A stretch of DNA of 64,000 nt, taken from the NCBI GenBank assembly GCA_002696035.1, contig NZQV01000010.1, forward strand, positions 124,001 through 188,000, read 5' to 3'. The notes beneath the pieces were generated by a model, which had not been told where the DNA came from, did not search any database, and saw only the letters and a program-made list of their open reading frames with translations. Positions 52,147 through 62,732 of the stretch are shown here, piece by piece. Source of the stretch: Balneola sp. (GTDB lineage: Bacteria; Bacteroidota; Rhodothermia; Balneolales; Balneolaceae). How positions within the stretch are numbered: the stretch's first letter is position 1; each line of letters begins with the position of its first letter. The position numbers were made by a program, and so were the translations under genes.

Positions 52147-55100
52147 GTGCATTCTTTTTTTAAATTAGCTTATTATTTGCCGTTCGTATGTTTGATGAAT
52201 GGGTTGCTATTGGTGGGCGCTTCCGCGCAGGATTCTACAGCTACCGATACCACGGTCATTTCTATACAAGCTGACTCTGTTGCTGCAGACTCAATGCCTG
52301 AAGGGATGAAGTTTATCTACAGGGCACCCACCGGGCCAGCCAGTATAGCACCTGCAGTACAGCCGGGTAAAATGTACTATATAAAGCTTCCCAAAGAGCG
52401 GTATGAAGCAAGCTGGGATTCTGCCGATACCTACACCGTCCAGCGAAAGATCGACGGAATTGATGTGGGCGTTCCTTCCAAATACTCTTTTGAAGAATTT
52501 GCCGAGCATAAAAAGCGCCAGCAGATCAAAAGCATTCAGTATAGTCTTGTAGAAGAAGGGAAGCAGCAGCAAGCTGACCAGCGAGGGTTATTGGACTTCA
52601 GTTTACAAATTCCGGGCGGCGAATCATCTGTATTCACTACTATTTTCGGGAAACCGGAGGTGAATTTACGGGTTAATGGTTCAGCTAATATGAATGTAGG
52701 TGTTTCGATCCAGAATGTAGATGATCCTACCATAGCGCCTGACCTGCAGCGGCGGATAGATCCTACTTTCAACCAAAACCTGCAGTTGAATATTCAGGGT
52801 ACCATTGGGGATAAACTTACCATTGCCACCGACTGGGATACGGAACGTGCTTTTGATTTTCAGAACCGCCTGAGTATTGTTTATGAAGGGTATGAAGATG
52901 AGATCATCAAGCAGATTCAGCTTGGTAACGTATCTATGGAAACCGGGAACTCGTTGATCCGCGGCGGGGCATCGCTTTTCGGAATTAAATCGGTGGCAGA
53001 ATTAGGACCTCTGAAGCTGACCTCAGTAGTGTCTCAGCAAAAAGGAGAAAGTGAGTCGGAAACGATAACGGGCGGTTCTCAGGAAACACAGATCTCCATA
53101 CGACCGATCGAGTATCAGAATAACCGTCACTTTTTTATCGATTTTTTCAACCGTCAGCAGTTTGAGAGCAATGTTTCCAATCCCCAGCAAATAACGCAAG
53201 CCTATCAGATATCAGACATCAAAGTATGGATATCCGAGCCACAGATAAATACAACCGATCCGGAAGCCGTACGCGCAGCTGCATTTGCAGATCTTGGAGT
53301 GGTAGAAAGAAACGGCTCCTTTAGCCTGCCAAATCCTGCTTTTGACAGTATCGATGACGCCTTGCTGGATCAAAATCGAAGCGAGACCAGTGCTTCGGCA
53401 GGGGATTTCAATGTTTCGGGTAACGATTTTTATAACGGGTATTTCCGTCCATTACAGGAAGGAGCTGATTACAGCATCAACAAAGCACTGGGGTATATCA
53501 GCTTGAACCGGACGTTAAGTTCTGGGGCCTATCTTGCGGTTTCGTTTGTGAGAAGAGGGGTGGCCGGCGAGTCGGAAGACAATATTCAGGTAGGAGATAT
53601 TTCCCCACAGTCTTCCGGATTGACCTATTTAAAACTACTACGAACCGATAACCCAACTCCCGATCAAAGAACCTGGCCGTTGACGATGCGTAATATCTAC
53701 TCGCTGGGCGTGTCGGATCTGACTCAGGACGGGCTGGAATTTGACATTAAGTTTACCCGGGGTAACGTAGATGATACCAACCTTCCCAATCGTAACGCTA
53801 CCTTACTTCAGGACCTTGGCCTTGACCGAACAGATACGCAGGGTGCTCTGAATCCGGATAACCGAATCGATTTTACAGGGATCGTTTTAGATCCAAGGTC
53901 AGGAGTTGTTTTATTTCCATACCTGGAACCGTTTGGGCAACGGATCGCAAGTCTGCTGGAGCAGACAGCCGCTTCTGATTCGGTCATTTCATCCCTGGCA
54001 TATACCGAACTCTATAACGAGAAACAGAACACGGCCGACAAGAACAACAAAAATAATTATTACAAACTTGAGGGAACGTCAAAAGGTGGGGTTTCCGGAA
54101 ACTTTACGCTGGGGTTCAGTTTGGTTGAAGGATCGGTAAAAGTATTTGCCAATGGAACCGAGCTTACCGAAGGGGTCGATTATGAAGTGGATTATTCCTT
54201 TGGAAGTATCACCATTTTGAATGAGCAGTACCTTGCAGCCGGGCAGGATATTCAGGTTGAATACGAGAATAATCAGTTGAATCAGATCGGGCAAAAGAAC
54301 TTTACGGGGGTTCGGGCTGAGTATCAGATAACCGAAGATATTCAGGTTGGAGGTACATTCTTTAAACTGAAAGAGCAGCCACTTTCTGATAAGATCCGGG
54401 TTGAAAATGAGTCCATCAACAATACCATTCTGGGGATGGATGCATCGGCTGAATTCGACACACCATGGGTCACACGGGCCATTGATAAAGTTCCCCTTCT
54501 CCAAACCAAGGCCGAATCGAATGTGAGTTTTAGCGGAGAGTTTGCCCAATTGCGTCCCGGAGTCTCACAGACCAATGCTGTTCGTGAAGCGATCGAAAAC
54601 GGAGAGCTGTACGAGGATGAAGAAAACGGACTTTCCTTTATAGATGATTTTGAGGGTTCGGAGGTGAGTATAAGCCTCACAAGTGCAACGCGGTGGAATT
54701 TAGCCGCCGCACCTGCAGCTATTACAGGATACGCTCCTGACGAAGCCTTTTTTGAAAATGAAGATTCTCCACTTACCAATTCTCTGGAATCTAAAATTGA
54801 TCGATCTGATCTGCGGAGTCAGTTTTCCTGGTATACCATTCCCCGAAATGTGACAAACCTGTTGGGCGGAGTGCAAAGAACGGCGGAATCTGAGCGGGTG
54901 CTTACGGAGGCGGTTTTTCCCGGGCGGGAAACAAACAACGCGCAGGATGAAGAGATCACCACTCTCGATGTTTACTACAACCCACAGGAGCGGGGCCCTT
55001 ACAACTACAATTTTGACCTGAAGAATAAGCTCGAGAATGAACCTGAAAAGATGTGGGGCGGAATGACAGCTACTTTACCATCCGGTCAGGAAGATCTCAC

Positions 55101-58100
55101 ACAAAACAACATTGAGTTTATTGAATTTTGGGTACAGCCAATTTTGCCGGACGGACGTGAACCGACCGCGCAGGATCTGCAGGACTATGACGGAAAGATC
55201 TATATCGAGATCGGAACTATTTCTGAAGATGTAGTCCCCAACTTCGATCTGAATACTGAGGATGGGCTGGCCAGTAATCCCGATAATCTGGAGCCCGATA
55301 ACTTATCTTCTCAGCCTCGTTCGTTTGTGCCTGCGAATCCAACGGCGCCACAGGGGCAATTTTCTAATGAGAACCGGGAGCTGGAAGATGTTGGTTTTGA
55401 CGGTGTTCCAAACTCCGACGGTTTTGATGAGGAAAAAGTAGAAACCTTCTTATTTGCTGAATTTATTGACTCTATGCGCGTGGCATATGGTCCTGATTCA
55501 CCGGAATTTCAATCCATCCTGGCCGATCCTTCCAACGATGACTATGTGTATTACGGGGAGGGCAGAGTGCAGGAATTACCACTCAATGAACGCTTTCACC
55601 GTTTACTGGGATATCACGAAGGGAATACGCCGGTTGCTGGTGGCGATAAGAGGGCCATAACGCCCCGTCCTGATTCTGAAGGACTTAAAAGTCGGTCAAA
55701 CATAGAGACCAACAACAATTACTATCAGTATGAGGTGGCTCTTAATCCGGCTGAAGACCTGCAAATTGAGATTGATCCGGGACAACAGGAAGACCGGACC
55801 TATATAGTAGACCGGGTTCCCGGAGAACGCCAGCAAGATCGCTGGCACCTGGTACGGATTCCATTGTCGGAGTTCAAGCGAAAGGTGGGCGATATTGACG
55901 GCTTCCAGAACATCAGTCATATACGAATGTGGATGTCAGGCTATGAAAAACCATTCACCATGCGCTTTGCTACTTTTGAATTTATCGGGAGTCAGTGGAG
56001 AAAAGTGGAGGAAATTGATGAAACTCAGAATGCAACGGGTGATTTTCAGGTGTCTACCATCAACATTGAAGAAAATGCGAATCGCGAACCGGTTCCTTAT
56101 CGCCAGCCAGAAGGATCTATTCGGGCTTTAAATCGTGGAGTGCAGATCAACACCCTCGAAAATGAGCAGTCTATTGTTGTGCGCGCAGAAGAGCTCGGCC
56201 CACAACAGATTCAGATGATAAAGCGTGTCTACCCCGGTGGGTTGAACCTGCTGAATTACAGCAACATGCGAATGTTTGTGCATGGAGAAGGCTATCGGGA
56301 TGATTCCAAAAGCGACAGAGGACGGAGAGATGCCGAATTGGTGATCAGAATGGGAACTGACCTGAATACAAGTTATTACGAATATCGCCAGCCGGTTACT
56401 CCATCGGACCCTGAATTTAATTATTCGACTTACAGTCCGGACGGAGGCAGCGGTGAGTTAGCTCTGGATGCTGAACAGGTTTGGTTGTACGATGAAAACA
56501 GCATGAATATTATACTGGGGGCTTTTAATGAGATCAAGCAGATCAGGGAGCAACGCGGAATTACGGATATCAATCAGCGATTTGAGATACCACTAATGCA
56601 AGATGGCGAGGAGCTTGCTGAAGGAGCTACGATCGCCATCAAAGGGAATCCATCGTTGGGACGTGTAGCTGAAATTGGAATGGGAATCCGAAATCCATAC
56701 GATCCGGCTGATCCGAGTTCGCCCGGCAGCCCAAGTCTGACTGCAGAATTTTGGCTGAATGAACTCCGTCTATCAGGTTTTGATAACGAAACAGGCTGGA
56801 AAGCTAATGCCAAGGCAAGTTTCAAAATGGCCGATTTTGCCACTGTTAACACTAATTTTACCCGAACAACGACTGGTTTCGGAGGCTTAGATTCTAGGTT
56901 GGGCAACCGAAGTATAGCTGATGAGCTGGGCTACGACCTGAGTTCAACGGTAAACCTCCATAAACTGATCCCTGATCGTTTTGGATGGAGCTTCCCTGTT
57001 AGTGTTTCAACGCGGAGAAGTATTTCTACTCCGAAATTCCTTCCGAATCAGGGGGATACCCGGACTCAGGATTTCATCAACGCAACCCGGAATAATGAAG
57101 AACTTACCGAGGCAGAACAGAACACCATCATTGATGAACGACTCAATAGTATTGAAACGGTAAGGGAAAGTTTTTCGATCAATGTCTCCAATATCTCTAA
57201 AAAGAATTCAAAGAGTAAACTGGCACAGTACACCCTCGATAATACGCGTTTGAGTTATGTGTATAATCAGGGGAATTTGAAGAATCCTGAGACTCAGTTT
57301 CAGGATGACTGGAATTTTACTTCCTCTATTTCGTATAACCTTTCGTTCAATAATGTAAAGCTTTGGCAGCCGTTTGAATTTACCGAAGATATACCCGTAT
57401 TGGGAGTGATGTCTGGCTTACGGTTTGGGTATATGCCTACATCCATCAATGCCTCGGCCAATTTAAACCGATCATATAACGAGAAGCGCCGCCGCCCCAG
57501 GATCAATGATGAGGGGGAAGAACAACTTCAACCCTTACAGCAAAGCCAGACTTTTAACCACAAATCAAGTTTTGGGTTTAACTATAATTTCACCCCAAGT
57601 ATTCCTATTTCATTCCGGTCTAATACCAATTATGATCTTTCCGGAGCAGGGCGTGTCCAAACTCCGAGAACCGATCTTGAGATCGACAGCACATCTTACC
57701 AATTACGCCCTACTTTTTCCAGCCTTGAAGGGATCATAACAGATACGCTTTCAGCCCGCCGGTCCAATTATCAGGAAACTTATACTGCCAGCTGGAGGCC
57801 AAAATTCAACAATATGAGTGCACTGGACTGGATGACGTACTCAGCTTCCTACAGTGGCGGATATGGCTGGACCAACAGCCCAAGTGGTTCCGGGCTTGGG
57901 GCAGAAGTGTCAAACACTTATCGCTTAGATCATACGCTTAAACTTGGTGTTGGAGATCTGCTTGACCGCATTAGCTTTTTTGAGGATATGAAAGAAGCAG
58001 ATCAGGAGGAAAGCAGGGAGCGGCAGCGAGCTAAGAATTCGAATAATAATCTGAATGCAGAGGAGGGAGAAGAAGCTGGACCTGACCTGTTTAAAGATGC

Positions 58101-59490
58101 TCAATATCTGGGACGAAAACTGGTGCTGGCACTTTTTAGCATGCAGAATATTGATATTACCTATAATCAGAATAAAACCTCAAATCAGGCGGGTTATCTG
58201 GGTAATTCAGAGATATTTTATACCTTTTCTGATCCCTCCGGAGGGAAATATTCTCCACCGCTTGGTTATCGGCTTGGTATAGCGGAAGAGATCCCGATCT
58301 CGCAATTGATTCAGGAAAGTCCATCAAATTCTGCGGTCAACATCCCTAAAAACAACACCTATTCTGACAAAATTGGGGTGGGAACCAAACTCAGCCTGTT
58401 CTCGAATTTGTCGGTTGACCTGAACTGGAGAACTGAATGGGATGAACGGCAAACCCAAAACATTTCTCTGACACCTGATGGTGAATTTGGTTCAACGGTA
58501 TCTTCCAGTGGAAATATTGGATCTTCGGTTTGGGCTTTTGGTTCCGGTTACGGGGATCTTTTTGAAAGGCAGCTGGAAACTGCCTTTGGAGATCTGAATC
58601 AGGAAGCCGGTGTTATAAGTGACGAAACCGAAGCCGGCGGAAATGGGGATGGACGCATTGTATTAAACCGAAATACCCTTGCTGATGACTTCCGCTACGC
58701 CTATCTGGGAAGTGGAAACCGCGCCATTGGCGAAAAAGGATATACGCCCATTCCGCTGCCGAACTGGAGGGTAACATGGTCTGGTGTAGAGAAGTTGATA
58801 CCATTTATAGGAAAGGCGATGAGTGCTGCTTCTCTGACGCATTCCTACCAGGGTAATTATCGTTTGGGATGGAACCTGAATACCATCACCGGTTTGCAAG
58901 ACCCTCAGGGACTTGGGTCATTTAACCTGATCGACAATAAGGATCTGTATGAGCCGGCTTCCATAAATGTTGAGCAACGGTTTTCTCCACTCGTCCAGCT
59001 GAATGTAACCTGGGAGTCGAATTTGAGAACACAGATAAGCATGGACCGCAGCCGCACAACAAGCCTGGCTCTTTCAAGCTCAACGGTTACGGAACGTACG
59101 TCGCAAGGGTTGAATACTACCATTAATTATACGTTTAGAAATCTGACCATTCCATTTTTCCCGAAGATCAAAAACAATGTAGATCTCTCAATAAGTGGCG
59201 GAGTGGCTGATGATACAGAAGAAAAGTTTTACCTCAATCAGGATATTGATGAAGCCTTGAGCAGCGAAAATCTCATTTTTCAAGCCGATCAGTATGATTA
59301 CAACGAACCCTTTGTAACAGGACAAACACGTATCAACGGTTCGCTGAATATAGGCTACCGTTTCTCGCAAACAGTGACTTCCAACTTTGAGTACACCTTT
59401 ACCAATGTTTCTCCGAAGTCATCGGCTTTTCCACCACGCACCAATCATGAGATCCGGTTTAATTTCAGAATAGCTATTCAGTCCCGCTAA
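52147..59490 (+). CDS. sprA: SprA, type IX secretion translocon
   Basis: SprA (Sov) is the very large outer-membrane barrel through which type IX cargo leaves the cell; it is one of the biggest known single-chain barrels. The 2447-residue protein starts at GTG with a signal peptide ending VGASAQ. It shows many features of the family: a tandem arrangement of beta-rich blocks, segments such as GTIGDKLTIATDWDTERAFDFQN and YNPQERGPYNYN, and a final amphipathic strand EIRFNFRIAIQSR. The partner plug is encoded at 29840-31153; PorV is not seen. The 228-base gap to lptF has no clear promoter match. Confidence 0.95.
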   Translation: MHSFFKLAYYLPFVCLMNGLLLVGASAQDSTATDTTVISIQADSVAADSMPEGMKFIYRAPTGPASIAPAVQPGKMYYIKLPKERYEASWDSADTYTVQRKIDGIDVGVPSKYSFEEFAEHKKRQQIKSIQYSLVEEGKQQQADQRGLLDFSLQIPGGESSVFTTIFGKPEVNLRVNGSANMNVGVSIQNVDDPTIAPDLQRRIDPTFNQNLQLNIQGTIGDKLTIATDWDTERAFDFQNRLSIVYEGYEDEIIKQIQLGNVSMETGNSLIRGGASLFGIKSVAELGPLKLTSVVSQQKGESESETITGGSQETQISIRPIEYQNNRHFFIDFFNRQQFESNVSNPQQITQAYQISDIKVWISEPQINTTDPEAVRAAAFADLGVVERNGSFSLPNPAFDSIDDALLDQNRSETSASAGDFNVSGNDFYNGYFRPLQEGADYSINKALGYISLNRTLSSGAYLAVSFVRRGVAGESEDNIQVGDISPQSSGLTYLKLLRTDNPTPDQRTWPLTMRNIYSLGVSDLTQDGLEFDIKFTRGNVDDTNLPNRNATLLQDLGLDRTDTQGALNPDNRIDFTGIVLDPRSGVVLFPYLEPFGQRIASLLEQTAASDSVISSLAYTELYNEKQNTADKNNKNNYYKLEGTSKGGVSGNFTLGFSLVEGSVKVFANGTELTEGVDYEVDYSFGSITILNEQYLAAGQDIQVEYENNQLNQIGQKNFTGVRAEYQITEDIQVGGTFFKLKEQPLSDKIRVENESINNTILGMDASAEFDTPWVTRAIDKVPLLQTKAESNVSFSGEFAQLRPGVSQTNAVREAIENGELYEDEENGLSFIDDFEGSEVSISLTSATRWNLAAAPAAITGYAPDEAFFENEDSPLTNSLESKIDRSDLRSQFSWYTIPRNVTNLLGGVQRTAESERVLTEAVFPGRETNNAQDEEITTLDVYYNPQERGPYNYNFDLKNKLENEPEKMWGGMTATLPSGQEDLTQNNIEFIEFWVQPILPDGREPTAQDLQDYDGKIYIEIGTISEDVVPNFDLNTEDGLASNPDNLEPDNLSSQPRSFVPANPTAPQGQFSNENRELEDVGFDGVPNSDGFDEEKVETFLFAEFIDSMRVAYGPDSPEFQSILADPSNDDYVYYGEGRVQELPLNERFHRLLGYHEGNTPVAGGDKRAITPRPDSEGLKSRSNIETNNNYYQYEVALNPAEDLQIEIDPGQQEDRTYIVDRVPGERQQDRWHLVRIPLSEFKRKVGDIDGFQNISHIRMWMSGYEKPFTMRFATFEFIGSQWRKVEEIDETQNATGDFQVSTINIEENANREPVPYRQPEGSIRALNRGVQINTLENEQSIVVRAEELGPQQIQMIKRVYPGGLNLLNYSNMRMFVHGEGYRDDSKSDRGRRDAELVIRMGTDLNTSYYEYRQPVTPSDPEFNYSTYSPDGGSGELALDAEQVWLYDENSMNIILGAFNEIKQIREQRGITDINQRFEIPLMQDGEELAEGATIAIKGNPSLGRVAEIGMGIRNPYDPADPSSPGSPSLTAEFWLNELRLSGFDNETGWKANAKASFKMADFATVNTNFTRTTTGFGGLDSRLGNRSIADELGYDLSSTVNLHKLIPDRFGWSFPVSVSTRRSISTPKFLPNQGDTRTQDFINATRNNEELTEAEQNTIIDERLNSIETVRESFSINVSNISKKNSKSKLAQYTLDNTRLSYVYNQGNLKNPETQFQDDWNFTSSISYNLSFNNVKLWQPFEFTEDIPVLGVMSGLRFGYMPTSINASANLNRSYNEKRRRPRINDEGEEQLQPLQQSQTFNHKSSFGFNYNFTPSIPISFRSNTNYDLSGAGRVQTPRTDLEIDSTSYQLRPTFSSLEGIITDTLSARRSNYQETYTASWRPKFNNMSALDWMTYSASYSGGYGWTNSPSGSGLGAEVSNTYRLDHTLKLGVGDLLDRISFFEDMKEADQEESRERQRAKNSNNNLNAEEGEEAGPDLFKDAQYLGRKLVLALFSMQNIDITYNQNKTSNQAGYLGNSEIFYTFSDPSGGKYSPPLGYRLGIAEEIPISQLIQESPSNSAVNIPKNNTYSDKIGVGTKLSLFSNLSVDLNWRTEWDERQTQNISLTPDGEFGSTVSSSGNIGSSVWAFGSGYGDLFERQLETAFGDLNQEAGVISDETEAGGNGDGRIVLNRNTLADDFRYAYLGSGNRAIGEKGYTPIPLPNWRVTWSGVEKLIPFIGKAMSAASLTHSYQGNYRLGWNLNTITGLQDPQGLGSFNLIDNKDLYEPASINVEQRFSPLVQLNVTWESNLRTQISMDRSRTTSLALSSSTVTERTSQGLNTTINYTFRNLTIPFFPKIKNNVDLSISGGVADDTEEKFYLNQDIDEALSSENLIFQADQYDYNEPFVTGQTRINGSLNIGYRFSQTVTSNFEYTFTNVSPKSSAFPPRTNHEIRFNFRIAIQSR

Positions 59491-59615
59491 GGATTTAGCG
59501 TTAGTTTCGATTTAAGAATAAGCAGGTAAATATAGTAGATGAGATATTTCGCAGCGAATGCTCGAAATCTAATTTTCTTTTAGAATTCAACACCTGATCT
59601 CATGTCCATAATTAG

Positions 59616-59635
59616 ATTCCCGTCTGCACGGGAAT
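59616..59635. repeat. REP-like palindrome between sprA and lnt
   Basis: ATTCCCGT-CTGC-ACGGGAAT is a perfect 8-bp stem in the 199-base gap between the convergent sprA and lnt genes. The same unit occurs, inverted and less perfect, at 7982-7998. No T-run follows. Confidence 0.5.
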
Positions 59636-59689
59636 AACTAATACTATGGCTGGGATACTTTAAGATCGAAGGGAGAGGCTAATAAAGAA

Positions 59690-61234
59690 TTAATTCTTCT
59701 TGAAATAGAAAAATCCCCAAAAAGGAAAGACCAGAATCAGGCAGGTGATGGGAAGCCAGTCACCAAAACGAGTGTAGAAGGTTTGGGTTGATCGGTTGAA
59801 AACCTGTCCGGTAAACCCTGTTCGAACCCAATAATCCGTTTGTTGCATAATTTGCCCGCCGGGAGCAATGATCCCTGAAATACCATTGTTTGCGCTTCGG
59901 GCGATCCACCTGTCAAACTCAATGGCGCGCAACCGGGCATAGGCAAAATGTTGGTGATGTCCCGATGTATTTCCCCACCAGCCATCGTTGGTGATAATGG
60001 TGATAAAGGAGGCTTCATCACGGACAAATTCGCGGATCCAGGAGGGATATACTGAATCGTAGCAAATAAGTCCCGGGGTTTTAAATTGAGGAGTCTCAAG
60101 CATATCAGGACTGCTGCCTTTCCCAAACTGTTGGATGCTTCCCCAATTCACCCAACCAAATACATCAATGGCGTTAAAAAATTCAACAAAAGGAAGACGT
60201 TCCACAACGGGAACTAAATTCGCTTTTTCGTAATCCGATATGGAACCGTCAGCGTTAAAAAAGAGAGTAGCGTTAAAGTAATTGAAGGGAAGATCGGTCC
60301 CCGGATAAATTCCCCTGTACAGTTCGTCTGTATCTGGCGCATAGGTTTTGAAAAGTCCGGTTCCGGTAATAAGTGGAATTCTCCATGACCGGGCCGAATC
60401 AGCGATGCGAAATGCAGTACGGGAATTCGCAAAAATAGCTCCGTCAATGGCATTTTCCGGCCATATTATGAGCTGAGTTTCCGGGGTGATGGTTCGTTCT
60501 GTTAACGATATCAGGCTATCCACCACTTCGGTAAGCCCACTCATGCCGGCGTATTCTTGGTAGGAATCGTGATTGGGCTGAATGATGGCTACGTTTACGG
60601 CCTCTTGCGAATTCGAGCCAGTATTATCAGTGCTGTAAAGAACAAAGGACCACGCGGGAAATATCAGAAAAGCACCCAGTGTAGCGTAAGCAAGCGATCT
60701 TTTCTTGGAAATAATGAGTTGATAGGTGAGCGAAGACGTCAATACCACCCAAAATGAAATCCCCAAAAACCCGGTGGCTGAAATGTATTGAATGATGCCG
60801 ATCCAGTTGGACCACGCATTGCCTATAGCCAGCCAGGTCCATGAGAGATCCCAGTGATGATGTAGAAATTCATATCCCACCCAGGCTGATGCTTGTAAAA
60901 CCGCAATCAATACCGGAGAACGGCTTTTTTGGGAGAAATATTTAGCTAGGCACAGCGGTATGGTCATGAGCACGCTGTTGGCCAGGATTGCGGCAATCCC
61001 GGCAGGTACGGTTGCCATCATCAGCCAGTAGGTGCCGATCAGGTTCCAGGCCACAAAACCCGCGTAGCTATAGTAAGCCAACTGCTTATAAGAGTCGGTT
61101 TTATTAGCAAGATGAAAGAACAGGATGAATGCCGGAAAGCTTAAAAAAGACAGATTGATCGGAGGGAAGCTCAACCCCAGTAAAATACCGGCGGTGATGG
61201 AAACCGCCCATTTATTTTCTAGCCACTTGTTCAT
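59690..61234 (-). CDS. lnt: Apolipoprotein N-acyltransferase
   Basis: Adds the third acyl chain to lipoproteins at the periplasmic face of the inner membrane. The 514-residue protein has about six N-terminal helices, a nitrilase-like periplasmic domain (about 210-480) and a final helix. The catalytic triad is visible: Glu260 (IIWPENAID), Lys337 (DYEKANLVPVVE) and Cys391 (LICYDSVYP). It lies 2 bases after rsmI. The window encodes at least two lipoproteins that would be substrates. Confidence 0.92.
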   Translation of the reverse strand: MNKWLENKWAVSITAGILLGLSFPPINLSFLSFPAFILFFHLANKTDSYKQLAYYSYAGFVAWNLIGTYWLMMATVPAGIAAILANSVLMTIPLCLAKYFSQKSRSPVLIAVLQASAWVGYEFLHHHWDLSWTWLAIGNAWSNWIGIIQYISATGFLGISFWVVLTSSLTYQLIISKKRSLAYATLGAFLIFPAWSFVLYSTDNTGSNSQEAVNVAIIQPNHDSYQEYAGMSGLTEVVDSLISLTERTITPETQLIIWPENAIDGAIFANSRTAFRIADSARSWRIPLITGTGLFKTYAPDTDELYRGIYPGTDLPFNYFNATLFFNADGSISDYEKANLVPVVERLPFVEFFNAIDVFGWVNWGSIQQFGKGSSPDMLETPQFKTPGLICYDSVYPSWIREFVRDEASFITIITNDGWWGNTSGHHQHFAYARLRAIEFDRWIARSANNGISGIIAPGGQIMQQTDYWVRTGFTGQVFNRSTQTFYTRFGDWLPITCLILVFPFWGFFYFKKN

Positions 61235-61236
61235 AA

Positions 61237-61920
61237 TTATTCAGAATATCCTTTTCCAGAAACGATAACCACAATTTCACCTTTAATAGAATCTCGCTGT
61301 TCAAACTCGGTTTTAAGTTCGTTTATTGTGCCACGAACCACTTCTTCAAATTTCTTGGTGAGTTCCCGTGCAACAGCCGCCAGTCGCTCCGGTTCAAAAT
61401 GTTCTTCCAGTTCCCCAAGCAGTTTCAGCAGGCGGTTGGGACTTTCGTAGATCACTATAGTAAGTTTTTCTTCAGCGAGTTGCCCCAAACGTTTTTGTCG
61501 GCCTTTTTTATGGGGCAGAAAGCCTTCGAATACGTAACGGTCGCAGGGCAGTCCGCTTGCTACCAAAGCCGTGGTGGCTGCATCAGGACCTGGAATGACG
61601 CTTACGGTGTGTTCTCCCTGCTGAGCTGCCCGGACAGCTAAGAATCCCGGATCTGAGATCCCCGGCATTCCCGCATCACTTATCAAAGCCACATCCTGAT
61701 TGGCATCAAGGATATTCATCAAGTGGGCTACTTTGCGGTGTTCATTGTGTTGGTGAAAGGAAAAAGTGGGCTTACTGATGCCAAAGTGCTGAAGCATATG
61801 CCCGGATTTTCGGGTGTCTTCGCAGGCAATGTAATCTACCGATTTGAGGACCTCAACGGCTCGCGGTGAAAGGTCATTCAGATTTCCAATGGGGGTGGCA
61901 ACTATGTAAAGAGTAGACAC
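61237..61920 (-). CDS. rsmI: 16S rRNA (cytidine-1402-2'-O)-methyltransferase RsmI
   Basis: Methylates the 2'-OH of C1402 in 16S rRNA, tuning decoding. I start it at GTG 61920, where the protein begins STLYIVATPIGNLNDLSPRAV after the first residue, as in the family; a TTG ten codons upstream adds unlike residues. Further motifs are ACEDTRKSG, LISDAGMPGISDPGFL and VIPGPDAATTALVASGLP of the tetrapyrrole-methylase fold. Length about 227 residues is short for the family, which often has a C-terminal extension. Confidence 0.93.
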   Translation of the reverse strand: MSTLYIVATPIGNLNDLSPRAVEVLKSVDYIACEDTRKSGHMLQHFGISKPTFSFHQHNEHRKVAHLMNILDANQDVALISDAGMPGISDPGFLAVRAAQQGEHTVSVIPGPDAATTALVASGLPCDRYVFEGFLPHKKGRQKRLGQLAEEKLTIVIYESPNRLLKLLGELEEHFEPERLAAVARELTKKFEEVVRGTINELKTEFEQRDSIKGEIVVIVSGKGYSE

Positions 61921-62159
61921 TGATTTTTGATTGAATTTGAAAGTGCACAAATATCAAACTACCACACTCCAAAAACAAACATCAGTCCGCTTCATTCTTT
62001 ATCGGTTGAGTAAGATTGGGAGATGTCCACGAGCTTTTATTTCAAGTATGGACATGGCATTCAAGGAGTTGGAAGGTATGTATGCTCAGAAATTGTTTGT
62101 TCCTCAACATCTTAAGAAAACCTCTTTTACAGCCGATAAAAAGAGAAACGTTGAAAATA

Positions 62160-62732
62160 ATGGGCAAACTGAAAGGCATTTTATCATTGGGCTTAATAGT
62201 CATCCTTCCCGGGATGTTGCTTGTGGCAATGTCGTATCTGGGTGCGAGTCATCCGCTGGAAAATACATTCGTGAAAAAAGAATGGGCTTTTCTTCAGAGT
62301 TCTGAGAATAGTGTTGAGGTTTTATTCTTTGGCTACGCCGGGTGTTCCTTTATCTGTCCGAATGCACTGATAAAATTAGGAAATGCCATTGATGAACTAC
62401 AGACAGAGGAGAATGTGGAAGATATCGGAGGTTTTTTCATAGACGTGAATGCAGCTTTACAGCTAGACAGAGCACAGGAATACGCGCAATTCTTTTCACC
62501 AAATATACAAGGGATAAATACCACTGAAGAATCTCTGGGGAGACTTCAACGTGAATTTAAAATTCGAATTCGGGAAGACAATGAGGTCGAGGGCGCTCTT
62601 TTTCATACAGATCATTTCTTTGTTCTTAAGAAGATGGATGGTCGGTGGGAGATAGCACGGGTATTGGCTAACGATACTCCAAAACAAGAAGTAAAAAAGA
62701 TACTGTTGGAAACCTTAAAAAATCAGCAATGA
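62160..62732 (+). CDS. SCO1/SenC-like copper/thiol protein
   Basis: SCO proteins deliver copper to, or reduce the thiols of, the CuA site of cytochrome oxidase. The 190-residue protein has an N-terminal membrane anchor (about 8-28) and a thioredoxin-like domain. The metal-binding motif is Cys62-S-F-I-Cys66 in [14 protein letters not shown], and the distal histidine comes in FHTDHFFVL (His149 or His152). An in-frame ATG at 62016 adds 48 non-family residues, so I use 62160. Its stop overlaps the start of a chemoreceptor gene (ATGA). Cytochrome oxidase genes are not in the window. Confidence 0.8.
   Translation: MGKLKGILSLGLIVILPGMLLVAMSYLGASHPLENTFVKKEWAFLQSSENSVEVLFFGYAGCSFICPNALIKLGNAIDELQTEENVEDIGGFFIDVNAALQLDRAQEYAQFFSPNIQGINTTEESLGRLQREFKIRIREDNEVEGALFHTDHFFVLKKMDGRWEIARVLANDTPKQEVKKILLETLKNQQ

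Noticed and set aside
62016-62159. 48-codon N-terminal extension of the SCO-like protein
   Set aside because: It would place a non-hydrophobic stretch before the membrane anchor and has no family pattern; the ATG at 62160 directly precedes the anchor.
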